Below are positions 1 through 13,146 of a stretch of DNA of 64,000 bases, one piece after another (within the stretch, counting starts at the first letter, position 1; every line of letters begins with the position of its first letter). The notes below the pieces were generated by a model, which searched no databases, had not been told where the DNA came from, and saw only the letters and a list, made by a program, of their open reading frames with translations. The stretch lies in assembly GCF_000787575.1 (NCBI RefSeq), contig NW_012236524.1, positions 186,001-250,000 of the forward strand, read 5' to 3'. Source of the DNA: Acytostelium subglobosum LB1 (lineage: Eukaryota; Evosea; Eumycetozoa; Acytosteliales; Acytosteliaceae). Position numbers and translations under genes: made by a program.

Positions 1-279
1 CATCTTACTAACTTTTGGCCCTTGACTGTCAGCAACCCTTTCTCAAACATCCTCGCTCACTCACTTTGCCAACTCATTCACTACACTTACCTCCTTCATA
101 ATATACATTAATACTATACTTTACATTTACTTATTTGATTGATAACTATATATATACATATATTATTTTTAGATTTAGATTTAGATTTAGAATATAACTT
201 TGCTTAATATTTGTTTGATTGAAAGGGGCGATGATCTGTCAGTAGATACTTAACAACAAGAAGAACAGAAAGAACATCA
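1..279. other. Upstream spacer of the TMEM131-like gene
   Basis: AT-rich sequence with no gene seen. It contains a short tandem TTTAGA/GATTTA tract near 170-190 and ends directly before the start codon at 280. It probably holds the promoter and 5' leader of the following gene, but no specific element can be named. Confidence 0.6.
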
Positions 280-3200
280 ATGAAACAGAGAATGATCACA
301 ATGTCACAATCATATGGTCGACAATTATACTTGATATACTTGTTGTTATCATGTGTTGTACTGTGCTCCTTCGATACATGTATGTCAATTCAATCAATCA
401 ATCAATCACTCGCGAGTGTGTGAGTGAATGAGTGAACAATCATGTGACTAACCACAAATCAATCAATCAATCAATAGCGTTACTTGTTCAATGCGATTCA
501 TTAAAGGGTCAACAGCAGCAACAACAACAGAACAACAACATAGAGAACAATAATAACAATATAATCAATGCGATAAATACACAGCAACAACAACAGACTC
601 AACAGATACAGCAGACTCAGCAGCATAGAAAATATTACTATCACTTTAGATTCAATGAGACGTCAAAGTCGCCATGGCCACAAATGACTGGCTTTATGCG
701 GCCGACCTCATCCACTCCCTCTGCTCCAGTCGATGGTCCAGTGGGCAGTAACAGCGTCAACGACAACAACAATGGTGATAGTACTAACAGCGGAAATAAC
801 AACAATCAACAACAGAGTACACCACAACAACAACAACAACAGAGTACTCAACAACAACAACATCATTCAAAGGGTTCACAGCATCAATACACTGGCCCAT
901 CATCTAAACCGCTGGTATTGTTTCAGAATCATATAGAGTTGTTGCAGGTCAATGCAAAGTCTACTCATCAGCAGTTGCAGCAGCACTCGCATCAACAGCA
1001 GCATCAGATCAAGCCACCCAGTCTCTTTCGAAAGTCAACCTACATCAGGAACAAGGTGGAAGTTGATGTAGAAGCGGACCTCAACGGCGACCTCGAAGAT
1101 CGCAAACTGATCATCTCCAATCCAGAAATAGTATTCAAGAGAGGGTAAGCGATCATTCATTCATCTTTCATTCATACATTGATTCATTCATCATCTGACA
1201 CATCCTCCCATCCACTGCAGTCGCCTGTGCATAGTTCAGAACGAGACATTGGAGATCACAAACACAGACCCTGATCGTTCGATTCAGATAGTGGGAATCA
1301 GAACAGATAGTCCTCACTTTGCTTGTGACTTACTTCAACCATATGTATGTGTCGAGCGAGCGAGCGAGAGTGTGACGTGCTGCGAACGTGATGGATACTA
1401 ACCACCAACAACGACGACGACGACGATAACAATAACAGGTTCTGAAGCCTAGGGAGACAAAGAGTGTACAGATATTGTTTGTGCCCAAGGAGGTTGGCGA
1501 ACATGAGGCAGTGTTTCATTTGTTGATCTATGGCGGTGGACTTATATTCGTTGCGCGAGGACAGGCCACAGCCAACTTTTATCAGCTCAATCACATATAT
1601 GATCAGGTCCCCTTCAACACAACGTACTCGCATCCAATCTATCTCTACAATCCCCATAATGTCACCCTCAAGATATCGGACATCCACACGAGCGGTGGAT
1701 CATTCTACATCTCACTGGCCCAGCCACAAAGCCAGCAACTTGTCCCCATTCAGCAGCCACAGCATCCTCTCGCCAAGAAACAGAGAACAGCCAAGCGTGT
1801 TGAGCCAACAGGCAATTGGGTATGTTTAATTGATTGATTGATTGATTGATCGATTGATCGTCCATCTGACTGACCAGTCATCCCTAACCCCATCACTCAA
1901 TCAATCAATGAATGAATGCAGGAGATCGAGCCATACACGACGTCCAACATCATCAACTTATACTTCAAGTCATCGTACTCTGGTCCCTACGCTGGCCTTG
2001 TAAATATCGAAACGAATGTGGAGAACTTTCAGATACAGGTCGACATCCTGTCGGTCGGCGAAGGTGTCCACATTTCCCCAAGCGAGATTGACTTTGGCTA
2101 TCTGACCAGCAAGACTGACTACAAGTCCGTGTCGCTCTACTTCCTCAATGCCAACGAGCAGATGTTGAACATCATGGAGATCCATCCCGATGTGCCCGAT
2201 CCCAACCTTCGCTTTTTTCTTCACTATGATGTGATCCCAGCCGACAAATCAGTAAGTCCATCGCAAGCAGCTGGCAAGACAGCTGGACGATCACGCCGCC
2301 CACACACTGACACTGACACGCTTGATCAATCAAACAATCAATTAGAAAATCGATATAGCTCAGTTCTTCTATACGAGCGATGTGGAGGGTAGCTTCAGCG
2401 GAAAGATTATAATCAAGGTATTTGGATACAAGGATATCGAGGTGCCATATCGCGCCAATGTGCTGTACGGCGACTTGAGCTACCATCCCCGCAACATCCT
2501 GTTTCCAATCGACACTTCGCTCAAGAAGCAACCCGAGGTCATCGAGAACCAGCTGGTGCTCAAGAACAACTTCCCGGTGCCACTCACCATCCTCTCGGTG
2601 CAGATCAATGACGAGCACTTCAAGGTGAAGAACGCATCGCTGGGCAAGACGGTGATGCCGCACGCACAGTGGGACGCCATCAACATCCAGTTCACTCCCA
2701 ATGGCAAGGTGAAGGGCAAGCATGCGTCCCTCCTGGTCGACACCAACATATCCACATTCGAGATTGATCTGCAGGCTTTTGACGGTCACCTCGTCTACAC
2801 GCCCAGTCCCCTGGTCGTCATGGATTCTCATGACTTCTTCATCGAGGATGTTAAGCCTGTAAGTACAATACCCAACAGCTGGCTGGCATGCATGCCCACT
2901 CACTCATTCGATCAAACATTTAGATTGACTTTGGTATTATGGGATTGGCAGAGAGACGAAGCAGACCATTCCAGTTGAAGAATCCAAATCCATTCCCATT
3001 GATCATGTTTTGCTTTGCGACGAATGATGGAAGTACGGACACAGTTTCACTCACGCTGGACGGCATGTATAATGAGCGCGGTCAGTTTGTCGTGGACGCC
3101 TCCGACCTCAGCCTGGAGGACCAGAATTTCTTCCACTTTTGCTGTCGCGGCAAGGACCACCCGATCCTCATTCTAGAGTCGGGCTACACGGCCACCTTTA

Positions 3201-6200
3201 ACCTGGAGTTCCTTGGCAATGGCAGTGGCGCGGGAAAGGGTCACTTCACTGTGTCCACGCAGCTGGAGAGTCTATCCATCCCCTACAACTGGCATCTCAT
3301 GGACGGCACAATGTCAATCGAGCCACAGGTCATCAACTTTGGCCAGATCCTGCTTGGACAGACTGTGACACAGACACTGATTGCCAACAACACCTACAAC
3401 ATCCCCGTCAACATTACCTCTGTCGACTCGAGCGACCCAAGGATCAGCTGTCTCATGCATACATACTCGCTGGCGTCAAACAAGGCGACGCACTTTGCCA
3501 CACTGGTGTTTGAGCCCCATGACACCAGCCTCGACGAGGTGTTCCCGCTGTTCCAGCCACACTACGATCACAAGCAACTGCTGCAGTATGTGGCGCATGA
3601 GGAGGTCGAGGACTACCTGAGGAGCGACATGTTCTGGACGTCCAAGACCAGCTTCCAGATCTACTCGACTTTTACGATCCACACAGACACACTCACTGAC
3701 TACACGGTCAAGACCACATCGACCATCGTCAAGCCCAGCCTCTACCAGCTGCCAGCCGACGTGTCCGTGTTCAATGCAGGCGCATCCACCATGACCAACA
3801 GCAACATGTTACCTGGGCTGCTCGACTCGTCAAACAGCACGATCGACTTTGGTGTCGTCACGATCAACCTGCAGGTGCTCAAGGAGTTTTTGATCTACAA
3901 CCCGCTGGATGTGCCAGTGGTCGCCGAGCTGTTGCCCATCGAGACAGAGTCCAACATCTACAACTACCTCAAGGTGTGCGGCATCAACTCCACACTTTCA
4001 TTCAGCGACTCGAGCCCCAACCATCAGCAGTATCACCAACAGCAGCATGGCATTGGACACGTAAGCCATAGCCACCTGCCCAACCCGTACAAGGTGGGTC
4101 GCGAGGTCATGGCGCCCATCACGATCCCGCCACGCGGCACCGCTCGCTTCGGACCCATCCGCTTCCAGCCCAACAACAACACCAACTTTGTATCGATGCT
4201 GTTGCTCAGGAACAACTACACAAACTTCCATCCCATCCGTCTGCAAGGCAAGGGTGACGGAGGTCGTCTGGTCTTTGTCGAAGAGGGCAACCCGTTCGCC
4301 GAGCTCAGCTCGGTCGCTCTCGACCTGAACAAAACACACCTGACGCCATGCATCTTCAAGGGTCGCGAGGAGGTCGACCTCAACTCGGACATCCTGGTCG
4401 ACTCCAAGGGCCACAAGAGCAGCCACCACCACACGATGCACAGCAACGAGATTGGCCTCACCAAGAAGTTCACCCTAATGAACAAGGGCAACCTCCCCGT
4501 GGACATTCGAGACATCTCACTCAACGATCACAAGTGCGGTGGCTTTGGATTCACGATTCACAACTGCAAGGACGTGAAGCGTGTGATCAAGCCGGGCGAG
4601 TCGGTCGAGATGCACATCTCATTCGAGCCCGACTTCTCCACGTCGCTGATCAAACGCGACCTCGCCTTCAGGACCAACCAAGACACGTTCCACTTCACCC
4701 TGATCGGATCGCTGCCACATGACTACCTGCCACTGTGCACGCATCTGCAGCAATCATTGTTCTATGAGTATCCGGCCAAGATTGTGTTCATTGTGAGCAT
4801 GATTGTGCTCTTCATGGTCCTCATCTACCTCACGTTCAGGGAGTACTCCAAGCCGGCACTCTATGGCACTGGCAAGTCCTCGTCGTCGGCAACTTCGTCG
4901 TTGCTGCGTCACCTCTTACCTGGTGGCGGTAGTGGCAATGGCAACAATCAAGATGTGCACCTCAACAACACGCCCAAGTCTCCAGACAAGTCAAACGTGG
5001 AGTATAGTAGCTCCAGTCGTGGAGGAGGCAACAAGAAAAAGAAGAGCCACAGCACATCTGGCAGTCATCACAAACAATCGACTTCGACAATGGGCGATGC
5101 CATCCCCCATCTATCACATTCAAACAAAGCGTCAAACAGTCTTGTGGCAGACAGCAGCAATGGCAATGGCAACGGCAACAACGGTGGCAAGCTTTATGCT
5201 GAGGCTGCCACTGTCGACTCCTCGTCCAAGGGCGCTGCCAAGTCACACCACAACTCTGTGTCCAAGTCAACAACGCCATCAGAGTCGCCAATTGCAACTA
5301 CAGCAACAGGTGTGTCACCTCTTATCGCCCCTAGAGAGTTGGATGCAGCTGACGACTTGGACGTTCACAACAACACTGCTGTCTCAAGCACGATCAACAC
5401 ACCCACATCGCAGCAAATGACACCCCTTATCCAGTCCATCATGAACTTGCAGCCCATCTCACAGGACGAGGACGACTCGGTCACACAAGAAGAGATTGAG
5501 GGAAGCTCCATTGGATCATCGCTGTCATCGTCGCAAGAGTTGTTGATGCCTCACACTTCTAATGGCGGTGACTCTGAGCAAGGATCGCCCAGATCATCTG
5601 GCAATGAGTCGCAACAGCCACCGTTACTTCAGCAAGATGAGCAAATGAAGACTGAAACAACCGTGTCAACGCCACTGGCAATCTCGCTCGACTCTTTGTC
5701 CACAAAGAAAAAGAATCAGACGTCTTCGTCCAGCGCGCCACTACACAAGTCCCATGACCCATTGCCAAGTATCGGCGAGAATGACGACTCGTCATCGTCA
5801 AAGGCTGCCTCAAGCAAGAGCTCAAAGCATGACCAAGCCAATGATCACAAGAGAAAGGCGACAAAGGATCAGCCCACACCTCCAAACTCCTCGCCCCAAC
5901 ACCTTGGTAACTCTCTGGTTCCTCAAGCAAAGTTCCAACAACGCGAGCCAAAGCCAAGGAAGCAGTTTGAGCCCAAGACCAAGACGCCCAAGGTCTATGT
6001 GCCTAAGACTCCACAGCCGGCCCAACCACAACAATCCACTCCAACTACACAATCACCATCCACCTCGTCATCCCCAGCCACTGTTGTCGCAGCTACTTCC
6101 AATGCCCTACCACAACTCCAACAGCAACAGGCACCCAACAACAACAACAACAACATTTCCCGATTCCCAACTTCCTTACCCCACCGATTAGCCTATGACG

Positions 6201-6823
6201 CCGATCCATTTGGTCCATCTCTCACGCAGCAGATGCCGGCTCATAGCAATGTGTTTAGCCCCTTCTCGTTTGGATCACCTAGCAACAGCAGCGGCGGAGA
6301 CAGCAACAACAACACATTCCACGTGGACACAATGACATCAAGCAACTGGTTGTCAAACATCCACAACTCATCTTCGACCGAACACCATCGAGCACCAATC
6401 AAGGACCATGGCGTAATTGGCAGCGGCAAGCTCTCCGCCAAACCCATGCCATCGTTCTTCAGCATCGACAGCCCATCGTCATCGATGCTCAATAGTAGTA
6501 GCGGCAGTGTCTCTGGCTCCGGCGATCATCTCGGCTCCGACACGGACAACCCATTCCTGAGGATGTTCCCATCGAATCTTGACTCGTCAACACAACACAA
6601 CCGATATCTGGACCTGCAGTCATCGCCCAACATGTTCTCGTTTAGCTCCACTACCTCGAACGACCCATTGTACCAGCCTACATACGACTTGTTTAGCAAT
6701 TCAAACCGACAGTTCTATTCTTTCAATCAACAACAACAACAGCAACAGCAACAACAACAACAACAACAACAGCGTTCTCCAACGTCGCACCCCATCAGCG
6801 ACCCATTCTCCAAGTATCAATAG
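280..6823 (+). CDS. tmem131: TMEM131-like transmembrane protein
   Basis: Seven exons: 280-379, 478-1144, 1221-1344, 1439-1819, 1922-2251, 2364-2858 and 2924-6823, giving about 1998 residues. Exon 1 is short and encodes a hydrophobic signal peptide (LYLIYLLLSCVVLCSF). Exons 3-7 carry the TMEM131-type array of PapD/ASH-like beta-sandwich repeats, recognised by phrases such as HPIYLYNPHNVTLKI, ISPSEIDFGYL and EPQVINFGQILLG. One membrane segment follows at about residues 1316-1338 (IVFIVSMIVLFMVLIYLTF). The remaining 650 or so residues are a low-complexity Ser/Gln/Pro/Asn tail that should face the cytosol. In animals TMEM131 helps procollagen cargo leave the ER by binding COPII/TRAPP components through its tail. 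Here the role is inferred to be ER export of secreted or matrix proteins. Exon joints were chosen by frame; the acceptor at 2363 is fixed by phase. Exon 2 is very Gln/Asn-rich. Confidence 0.85.
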
Positions 6824-7031
6824 GCCAAAGGAAGACTAAAGTCTACTACTTTATCAAACAGAATGATTAGAATAAATGAATGAATGAAAGATACATTCCA
6901 TCCAACCTTGTACCATTGTCTATCGTCTTCTAATGTTCTTTGGCTGCAGATGGCCATCATCTATTTATTGTGTAATCTGTTTGTCTTGATGGTTATGTTA
7001 GCTCGGCGCTCCAGTGGACCTCCTCACCTGC

Positions 7032-10000
7032 TTAGTTTATATCAACAGAGACGTAGACCAAGGCATTGCCCTCACGCGCCTCATTCATTGGCTTGAGACT
7101 CTCCCAGACGTTGGTGTCGATGTTGTATTTACACGCGTCGCTCAACACCTCGGAGAAGTAGCCGCCAATCACATAGAGTGAGTTGTCTCCATCGTAGACG
7201 ACAGAGTTGCGGACGTCCACGGGCTTGAACATGTTGGCCAGAGGCACCCAGTCGCCTTTCTCCACATCGTATCGCTCAAGGCTGTTGGAGATGTTGTGCG
7301 ATGACACTGACCCGCCCATCACATAGATTGAGCCCTTGCCGTCATACACTGCGCCAGGGCCATCGCGAGGCTTCTTCATCTTCTTGACACTGGACCATGT
7401 GTCGGTGGCAATGTCATACTGCTCTATGATGTCCAATGCTTTGCTGTCGTAGCCTCCAATGACATAAATGGAGCCCTTGCCATCGTAGACCGCAGAGATG
7501 TCGGAGCGAGGCGTCTTCATTGGCCGCATCTGTGTATACTCCTGTGTGAACATGTCGTATCGTAGCACCTCGCTTGTGAACCATGTGGCGTCTTTGCCAC
7601 CAATTATGTAGATGTATCGCTGGCCGTCGTAGGCGGTGGCGTGGCGACTGCGCTGCTTTGGCATGTGCTTGAGCACCTCCCACGAGTCACTCATGATGTT
7701 GTAGCGTTCCACGGTCTTCTCTGGCGTGATGCGGTCGTTGGTCTTGGCCTCGCCACCAAACACGTAGATGTGTTGGCGTCCGTCGTAGATTGCCGAGAAG
7801 CGACTGCGTAGCGTATTCATGTTGGCAACAAACGTCCACTTGTTCTGCTCGATCGAGTATCGCTCCACGGACTTCCTGGCCTGGCCTCCAATGGCGTATA
7901 TATACTTTAATGTACATTTAAAGGGCAATGTCGATACCTTTAACACGTTGTTGCTATTAAATATATTGGCTGGATTGTTAATGATACATGCTGTTGGTGT
8001 TGTTGTTGTTGTTGTTGTTGGTGTTGTAGTTGTTGATGTTGTCGTCGTTGTCGTCGCTGATTGTTGTGGCTGGATGATATTGATGTTGGATTGACGGTTT
8101 TGTTGCTGCTGTTGGTAGTCCCACTGGATACTCTCGTTTGGCGTTACTACCACCTCGCTAACCTTCTCGAACAACTCCATATAGTGATTCTTTTGATTAT
8201 TGATATCAATCAACTTGCCTCCACTTCGGCTACCTCCGTTGCCATTTCCCATTGCGCCTCCATTAGCACCTCCACTTTTCGCCGAAGTACTTCCGCCTAC
8301 GCCGCCTGCCAGGCCAGAAAGGTGTTGACCGAACTGCGCCGAGCCAGGCTTGTCACCGCGCTCTCGATCAATCTCTTTGAGAAGATGACCGATCTTGTCT
8401 CGCTTGGAGTCTATCTTCTCTCTGTACTCAAAGTACTCCTTGTCAATCTGTTTGAACGCCTCGTCCAAATATTGATGCATGTCTCGGCGCAGCTTCTCCT
8501 TGGCCTCCTCAGCACTGTTCTTGCTTGCCAGTCTGTTGACAATCTCGCCCTCCACCTCAAGATAGCTCTTTAGACGGAGCAACGAGCTCCTCAACGATGT
8601 GTTCTCCTCGGCGATACGCTTCGCAAGGTCTTGGTAGAGGATAACGTTGTGGCCTTGATGTCCACTCTGCTCAGTGCACCGCGCGCAAAGAGATGTCTGG
8701 CAGTCGTCATTGAAGCAATACGATCGGTTTGGTTCTTGGTGTATGTTACATCTACCATCCTTGGGTGCATCCAACTTGAATGGTTTGCTTTGTTGTTGTT
8801 GTTGTTGCTGCTGTGGAAGGTAATTGACCATAGGTGATACAATAGTGTTGTTGTTGTTGTTGGTATATGGATATGTTTGTTGTAGAGGCTGCGGTGGTTG
8901 TTGGCCAACTGATGGCCCCATACCATAGTACTGTCTCATGATGTATTGGTTGGGTACGTACTCTCCCTGAACGACGCTCTTTTGATGACCACGCATCATT
9001 GTACCATTTGGTTGTGATGGTTGTTGTTGTTGTTGTTGTTGCTGTTGTTTGTTCATGCGCATGGTAGACATTACACCAGGATGATTGTGTGACGATCCAG
9101 GTGATGTACCATAAGGTTGTTGAATGACGCCATATGAATTGTTGTTGTTGTTGACCATGCCATTGGGATGATACATTTGTCCAATCACTTGTTGTTGTTG
9201 TTGAAGTTGTTGAAGTTGTTGCTGTTGTTGTTGTTGATCCTGCAAAGATTGAAGTTGTTGCTGCAATTGATAAGGCTGGAAGTGATTTGGTACAACTTTA
9301 ATCAATCAATCAATCAATCAAGTTAGTATTAAAGTTTGTTGTGTCTGCAATGATCATTCAACATACTTGAGTTGGGTGTCAACTTGGCAGTCTGGTAAAG
9401 AGGTGATGAGACTGTTGAGCTTGGACTACCGAGGTTGGACCCATTGAGCTTGGAAACTGGATGTATCTCGGTGTTACTCTTCTTTAGTTGACTGATCTTG
9501 GCAATTGGTTTGCCAACTATTGATCCACCTGACATACTGAGTACATTATTGTTGTTGTTATTGTTGTTGTTGTTGGCTGTACTGATACTAAGTGATGATA
9601 GTATATCATCTGATACCGATGCAAAGTGACCATTAGTTGATTGATGTGGTTGTTGATGTTGTGTGAAAGAATGTGATGACGGTGAACCAGATGATCCGGC
9701 ATTGTCCCAAGCATTGGCATGATGCTGGATGTTAACTGATGAGCCAACAAAACTTGGCAGGATGGGCAGTGGCGGTGACGTGTGTGGAGACTGCATGCTG
9801 TGTGGTGTTGATGCTGCAGAGTTGTTTAATGGCGCATAAAGTTGTTGAGAATACCTAAGGGCATTGTGATGTTGTTGTTGTTGGTGTTGTTGTTGATGTT
9901 GGTGATTGAGTTGGAGTTGACTGCATAATGGACATGCATTATTACCAACTCCTCCTCCTCCTATTCTTTCCAAATCCACTATACAATCGGAACAAAGTAT

Positions 10001-10153
10001 GTGGAGACATGGAAGAGTGGCTGAAGTGGTGGCGCTGGTGGGTGAGTGGCAGGTGACACAAAGGATGGCACTGTTGTTGCTGTTGTTCGCAGTGTTGTTG
10101 GACAGCAAGGACGAGGGATTTGTCCTAGCGCTGTCCTTGTTGGTCTCCATCAT
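7032..10153 (-). CDS. RING / B-box / kelch-repeat protein (putative E3 ligase)
   Basis: Two exons, 9367-10153 and 7032-9295, giving 1016 residues. The N-terminus has a C3HC4 RING-like finger at about residues 31-77 (CVTC, LPCLHILCSDCI, CPLC). A long Gln/Asn linker follows, then a B-box zinc finger at about 445-485 (CNIHQEPNRSYCF, CTEQSGHQGHNV) and a charged coiled coil. At about 727-1016 there are six kelch repeats with the repeated IYVIGG / YD..T..W pattern, likely one beta-propeller. This is a TRIM-like layout with a kelch propeller as substrate-binding end, so ubiquitin ligase activity is inferred. The intron joint uses an AAAG acceptor, which is the only nearby AG that keeps frame. The gene converges on the TMEM131-like gene with about 210 bp between stop codons. 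An additional 5' exon beyond 10153 cannot be excluded. Confidence 0.82.
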
Positions 10154-12406
10154 TGAAGGGCGGTGTCTAGTGGTATCTGCTGTTTCTGATGTGTAATATT
10201 ACTAGGATGTGATTGATTGATTGATTGATTGATTAATTGATTTGATTGATTGTTTGGATTGCAATGTAATGAGAGTCCTTGGGTATGGATATGAAGGGGA
10301 GGAACTCCGAAGGGTTGGAAGCCGATACCAGGACTCACTCAAACATACACTCAAACAAACACACTTACAATCAAAANGGNAAGGCTTCCTACTTGATTGA
10401 TTTTGATGCTTGTTTTTTTGGTGTTCTGCGTGGGATGGGGTGATGTTGAAGTCGGTCAGTCAGTGGTCAATGTCCGAAGGGGCCGGAGTGGCGCAGGTGC
10501 GTGTCGTGGTCAGTCGGAAACGGGAATTGGAAGACAAATGCTTTGCACTACTCTGATGATAGTTATCGGGGTTGGTTTGGTTTGGTGGGTGAGGGTAAAA
10601 CAAAGAAGCTTCAATTCCTGACGTGTGAAGTGTTGAATTGTATTGAGTGTTTGAAGTTGATGTTGATGTTGTTGATGCTGATGATGTCGATGTCAAGTTA
10701 GAATTCTGATTGAATGATCGCAACAACTACCTCTATCAAATGGGGCAGGCAATATATTTGATAAGTCATGCACACACACACAAGTCAGTGGTTTGACTTG
10801 TCAATGAACTAGTGAGTGAATGAGTGGTTGTTGAAGCTTTGAATGAAGGGGTAAAGATAGAGAGTGTGTTTGTTGGAGCTGGAGTTTGAATTGATAGTGT
10901 TGGAGTTTGACTTGTGAGTTGTGTTTGATTGGTCGACTGGTTGGATATATCTGTTTGTCTGTCTAAAGACTGACTGGCTGATGGGATAATGTAGTTGATC
11001 AATCAACTAGGTAAAGATGATACTATAATGCTGCAGTGCACTGTTTGATGGGATATGTTGGAACATGACCTTACCTTCTAATTAATGTTTGAGCATCAGA
11101 CTAAACAACACCATTAATATTAATTTAAATTAAGTTATTATCCTTGACTCACTCTTCCAGGCCCGAGGCAGTGGAGCAAGTTGTTGTTGTTACTCCTTCC
11201 CCAAATGAATGCTACAAACTAATTGGCCGTCCGTCGAGTCTCCGAAGGACATGTGAATGAGTGAATGCGTTGTCACTCTACGCAAACACATCACATCCAC
11301 ATCCACATCGATTAAACAATCAAACATACACAGACACACATATATACACACACTACACTACAAGCAACGCACTTTAATAATAATAATATGGGCCGGCAAT
11401 AGTACTTGGGATGGCGAGATCTATTCTCTCTGAAGAGTTCCATTTGTGGTGTTGGTGTGGAGATCAGTGAGTGTCGGCAAAAGGTCTGATCACCATCGGG
11501 CTTCAGTGATAAAATTAAATGTTATTAAATGTTTGGGTTTTTGGATTGATCTGATCAAAAGGTGCCTTCCCATCCTTCTTCTTTTCAGTCCTTCCAATGA
11601 GCAGAAGGCAAACAATGTGTAGAGTGTCCAACATCCATTATTCAATCCATCATTACTTACTTACTTTGTATTATTATTATTACAAACTTAATAACTTGCA
11701 ATACATGATACGTTTGTGTTGTTGTTGTTGTTGATATGTCTCAACGAATACAAAGAGACAATGTGCGTGCATGGCATGGTTGATTGATGGGTGGATGGGT
11801 GACCTAATAATACAGCTTGCTTACTCAATGATGATTCAAAGATAGATTAGATTGATGGATAGATAGATACATAATAGGGAAAGGATTAAAATCCACTCTC
11901 TCAAACATAACAAAGAAGAGAAAGACAGACACATTTAAACTTAATTGACAACCAACCCATAACATATATTTAGTTTAATGTTGTTGTTGTTGTTGGTTGG
12001 TTTCAACTCACCAAACATTGAATGGTCAACAAGGTTGTGAAGGACTACTTGTCAATCAATCATTTTGAAGTTCATTAATAACCTTTCAAAAAGTTTGGGT
12101 TCAAATATTCGCGCCAAAATTGATGAATGAACGGCGGCTAACAGTAGTGGGTGGAGGAAGTTGATTGACTGAGTGCAAGACTGTGCTGTGAATGTGAACA
12201 CACGTAACATTCTCAATTTGATCATATTAGTATACATACAATACAATATAATACATAATATATATATATATATATTAGTGATCACTACTCGATATAGATA
12301 TACAAACATATATACATACCATAGATAGATACAAATAGACATACAGATACATAACATCAAATATATATAGTTACTGAAATATTAGAGATATAGTTCAACA
12401 AACATC
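10154..12406. other. Long spacer between the kelch protein and CKS1
   Basis: About 2.25 kb with no convincing gene. It contains (GATT)n near 10210-10250, two ambiguous bases at 10377 and 10380 (probable assembly scar), CA- and TG-rich runs, several short GTT runs and an AT-rich block at 12240-12370 just before CKS1. Open frames here are low-complexity and not supported. The 11390-11520 stretch is less repetitive than its surroundings but matches nothing I recognise. Confidence 0.5.
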
Positions 12407-12751
12407 ATGCCTCCTACTACTCCACATTACTCTGCTAAATACTATGATAGCCAATTTGAATACAGGTATGTCGACAGAAAACAGAATAGACAGATAGACG
12501 ACTAGACACAAGATTACTAACTACAACAACAACAACAACAACAAAAATACATTAGACATGTGATATTGCCAGCAGAGATATCAAATAGAATACCAAAGGG
12601 AACATTGTTGACTGAGGAGGAGTGCAGAAAGTTGGGTATCATCCAGTCGACTGGATGGTGCCACTACGCCAACCACAAGCCAGAGCCACACATCCTTTTG
12701 TTTAGACGTCCACACTCTGGTCCAATCCCCAACGACGTTGACTATTTATAA
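12407..12751 (+). CDS. cks1: CKS1-type cyclin-dependent kinase regulatory subunit
   Basis: Two exons, 12407-12465 and 12556-12751, give 84 residues, close to the family's usual 79-100. The protein reads through the whole CKS fold. The first exon carries the [13 protein letters not shown] start and the second carries HVILP, the middle [21 protein letters not shown] and the invariant [13 protein letters not shown] strand. CKS proteins bind CDK1/CDK2 and read phosphothreonine on CDK substrates, so this should act in the nucleus and cytosol in cell-cycle control. The intron splits the conserved arginine codon just before HVILP. The 3' flank has CAATC-rich repeats. Confidence 0.95.
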
Positions 12752-13146
12752 GACCATCCTCTTCCTCCTCCAAAGTGTATATGTGTTGTATGTGCATGTC
12801 ACAACAACCGTACTCAATCATCATTCAATCATTCAATCAATCAAACAACCTATTCTTCTTCACAAAGTAATCCAGTATGAGATGACCCACCGCCTCACCA
12901 ACTCAATCAATCATTCCAACCATTCAACAACATCATCCATCCACCCTACCTAATACTCCGCAACACCAGCAAAGACCACCTGTTCGGCCAAGATGTCTCA
13001 TGTTCCCACTCCTCATCGAACCGCAGCAGATGCAGTACCATCAACCAACACTTATTCTTTGTTAGTTAAGTCATAATAAATAATAACTCAACATGTGTAT
13101 CCAAAGAAAGACCTCAATTGCTTGATTGTAATATCGCCTGCTTTAT
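12752..13146. other. Convergent 3' spacer between CKS1 and NIP7
   Basis: Contains CAATCAATC runs and a possible polyadenylation AATAAA near 13075-13080 for CKS1. The NIP7 mRNA probably uses the AATAAA read on the minus strand right after its stop codon. No gene seen. Confidence 0.5.

Noticed and set aside
10397-11006. Several short Ser/Thr/Gln frames on both strands
   Set aside because: Low-complexity sequence without splice support or conserved features; the spacer composition explains them.
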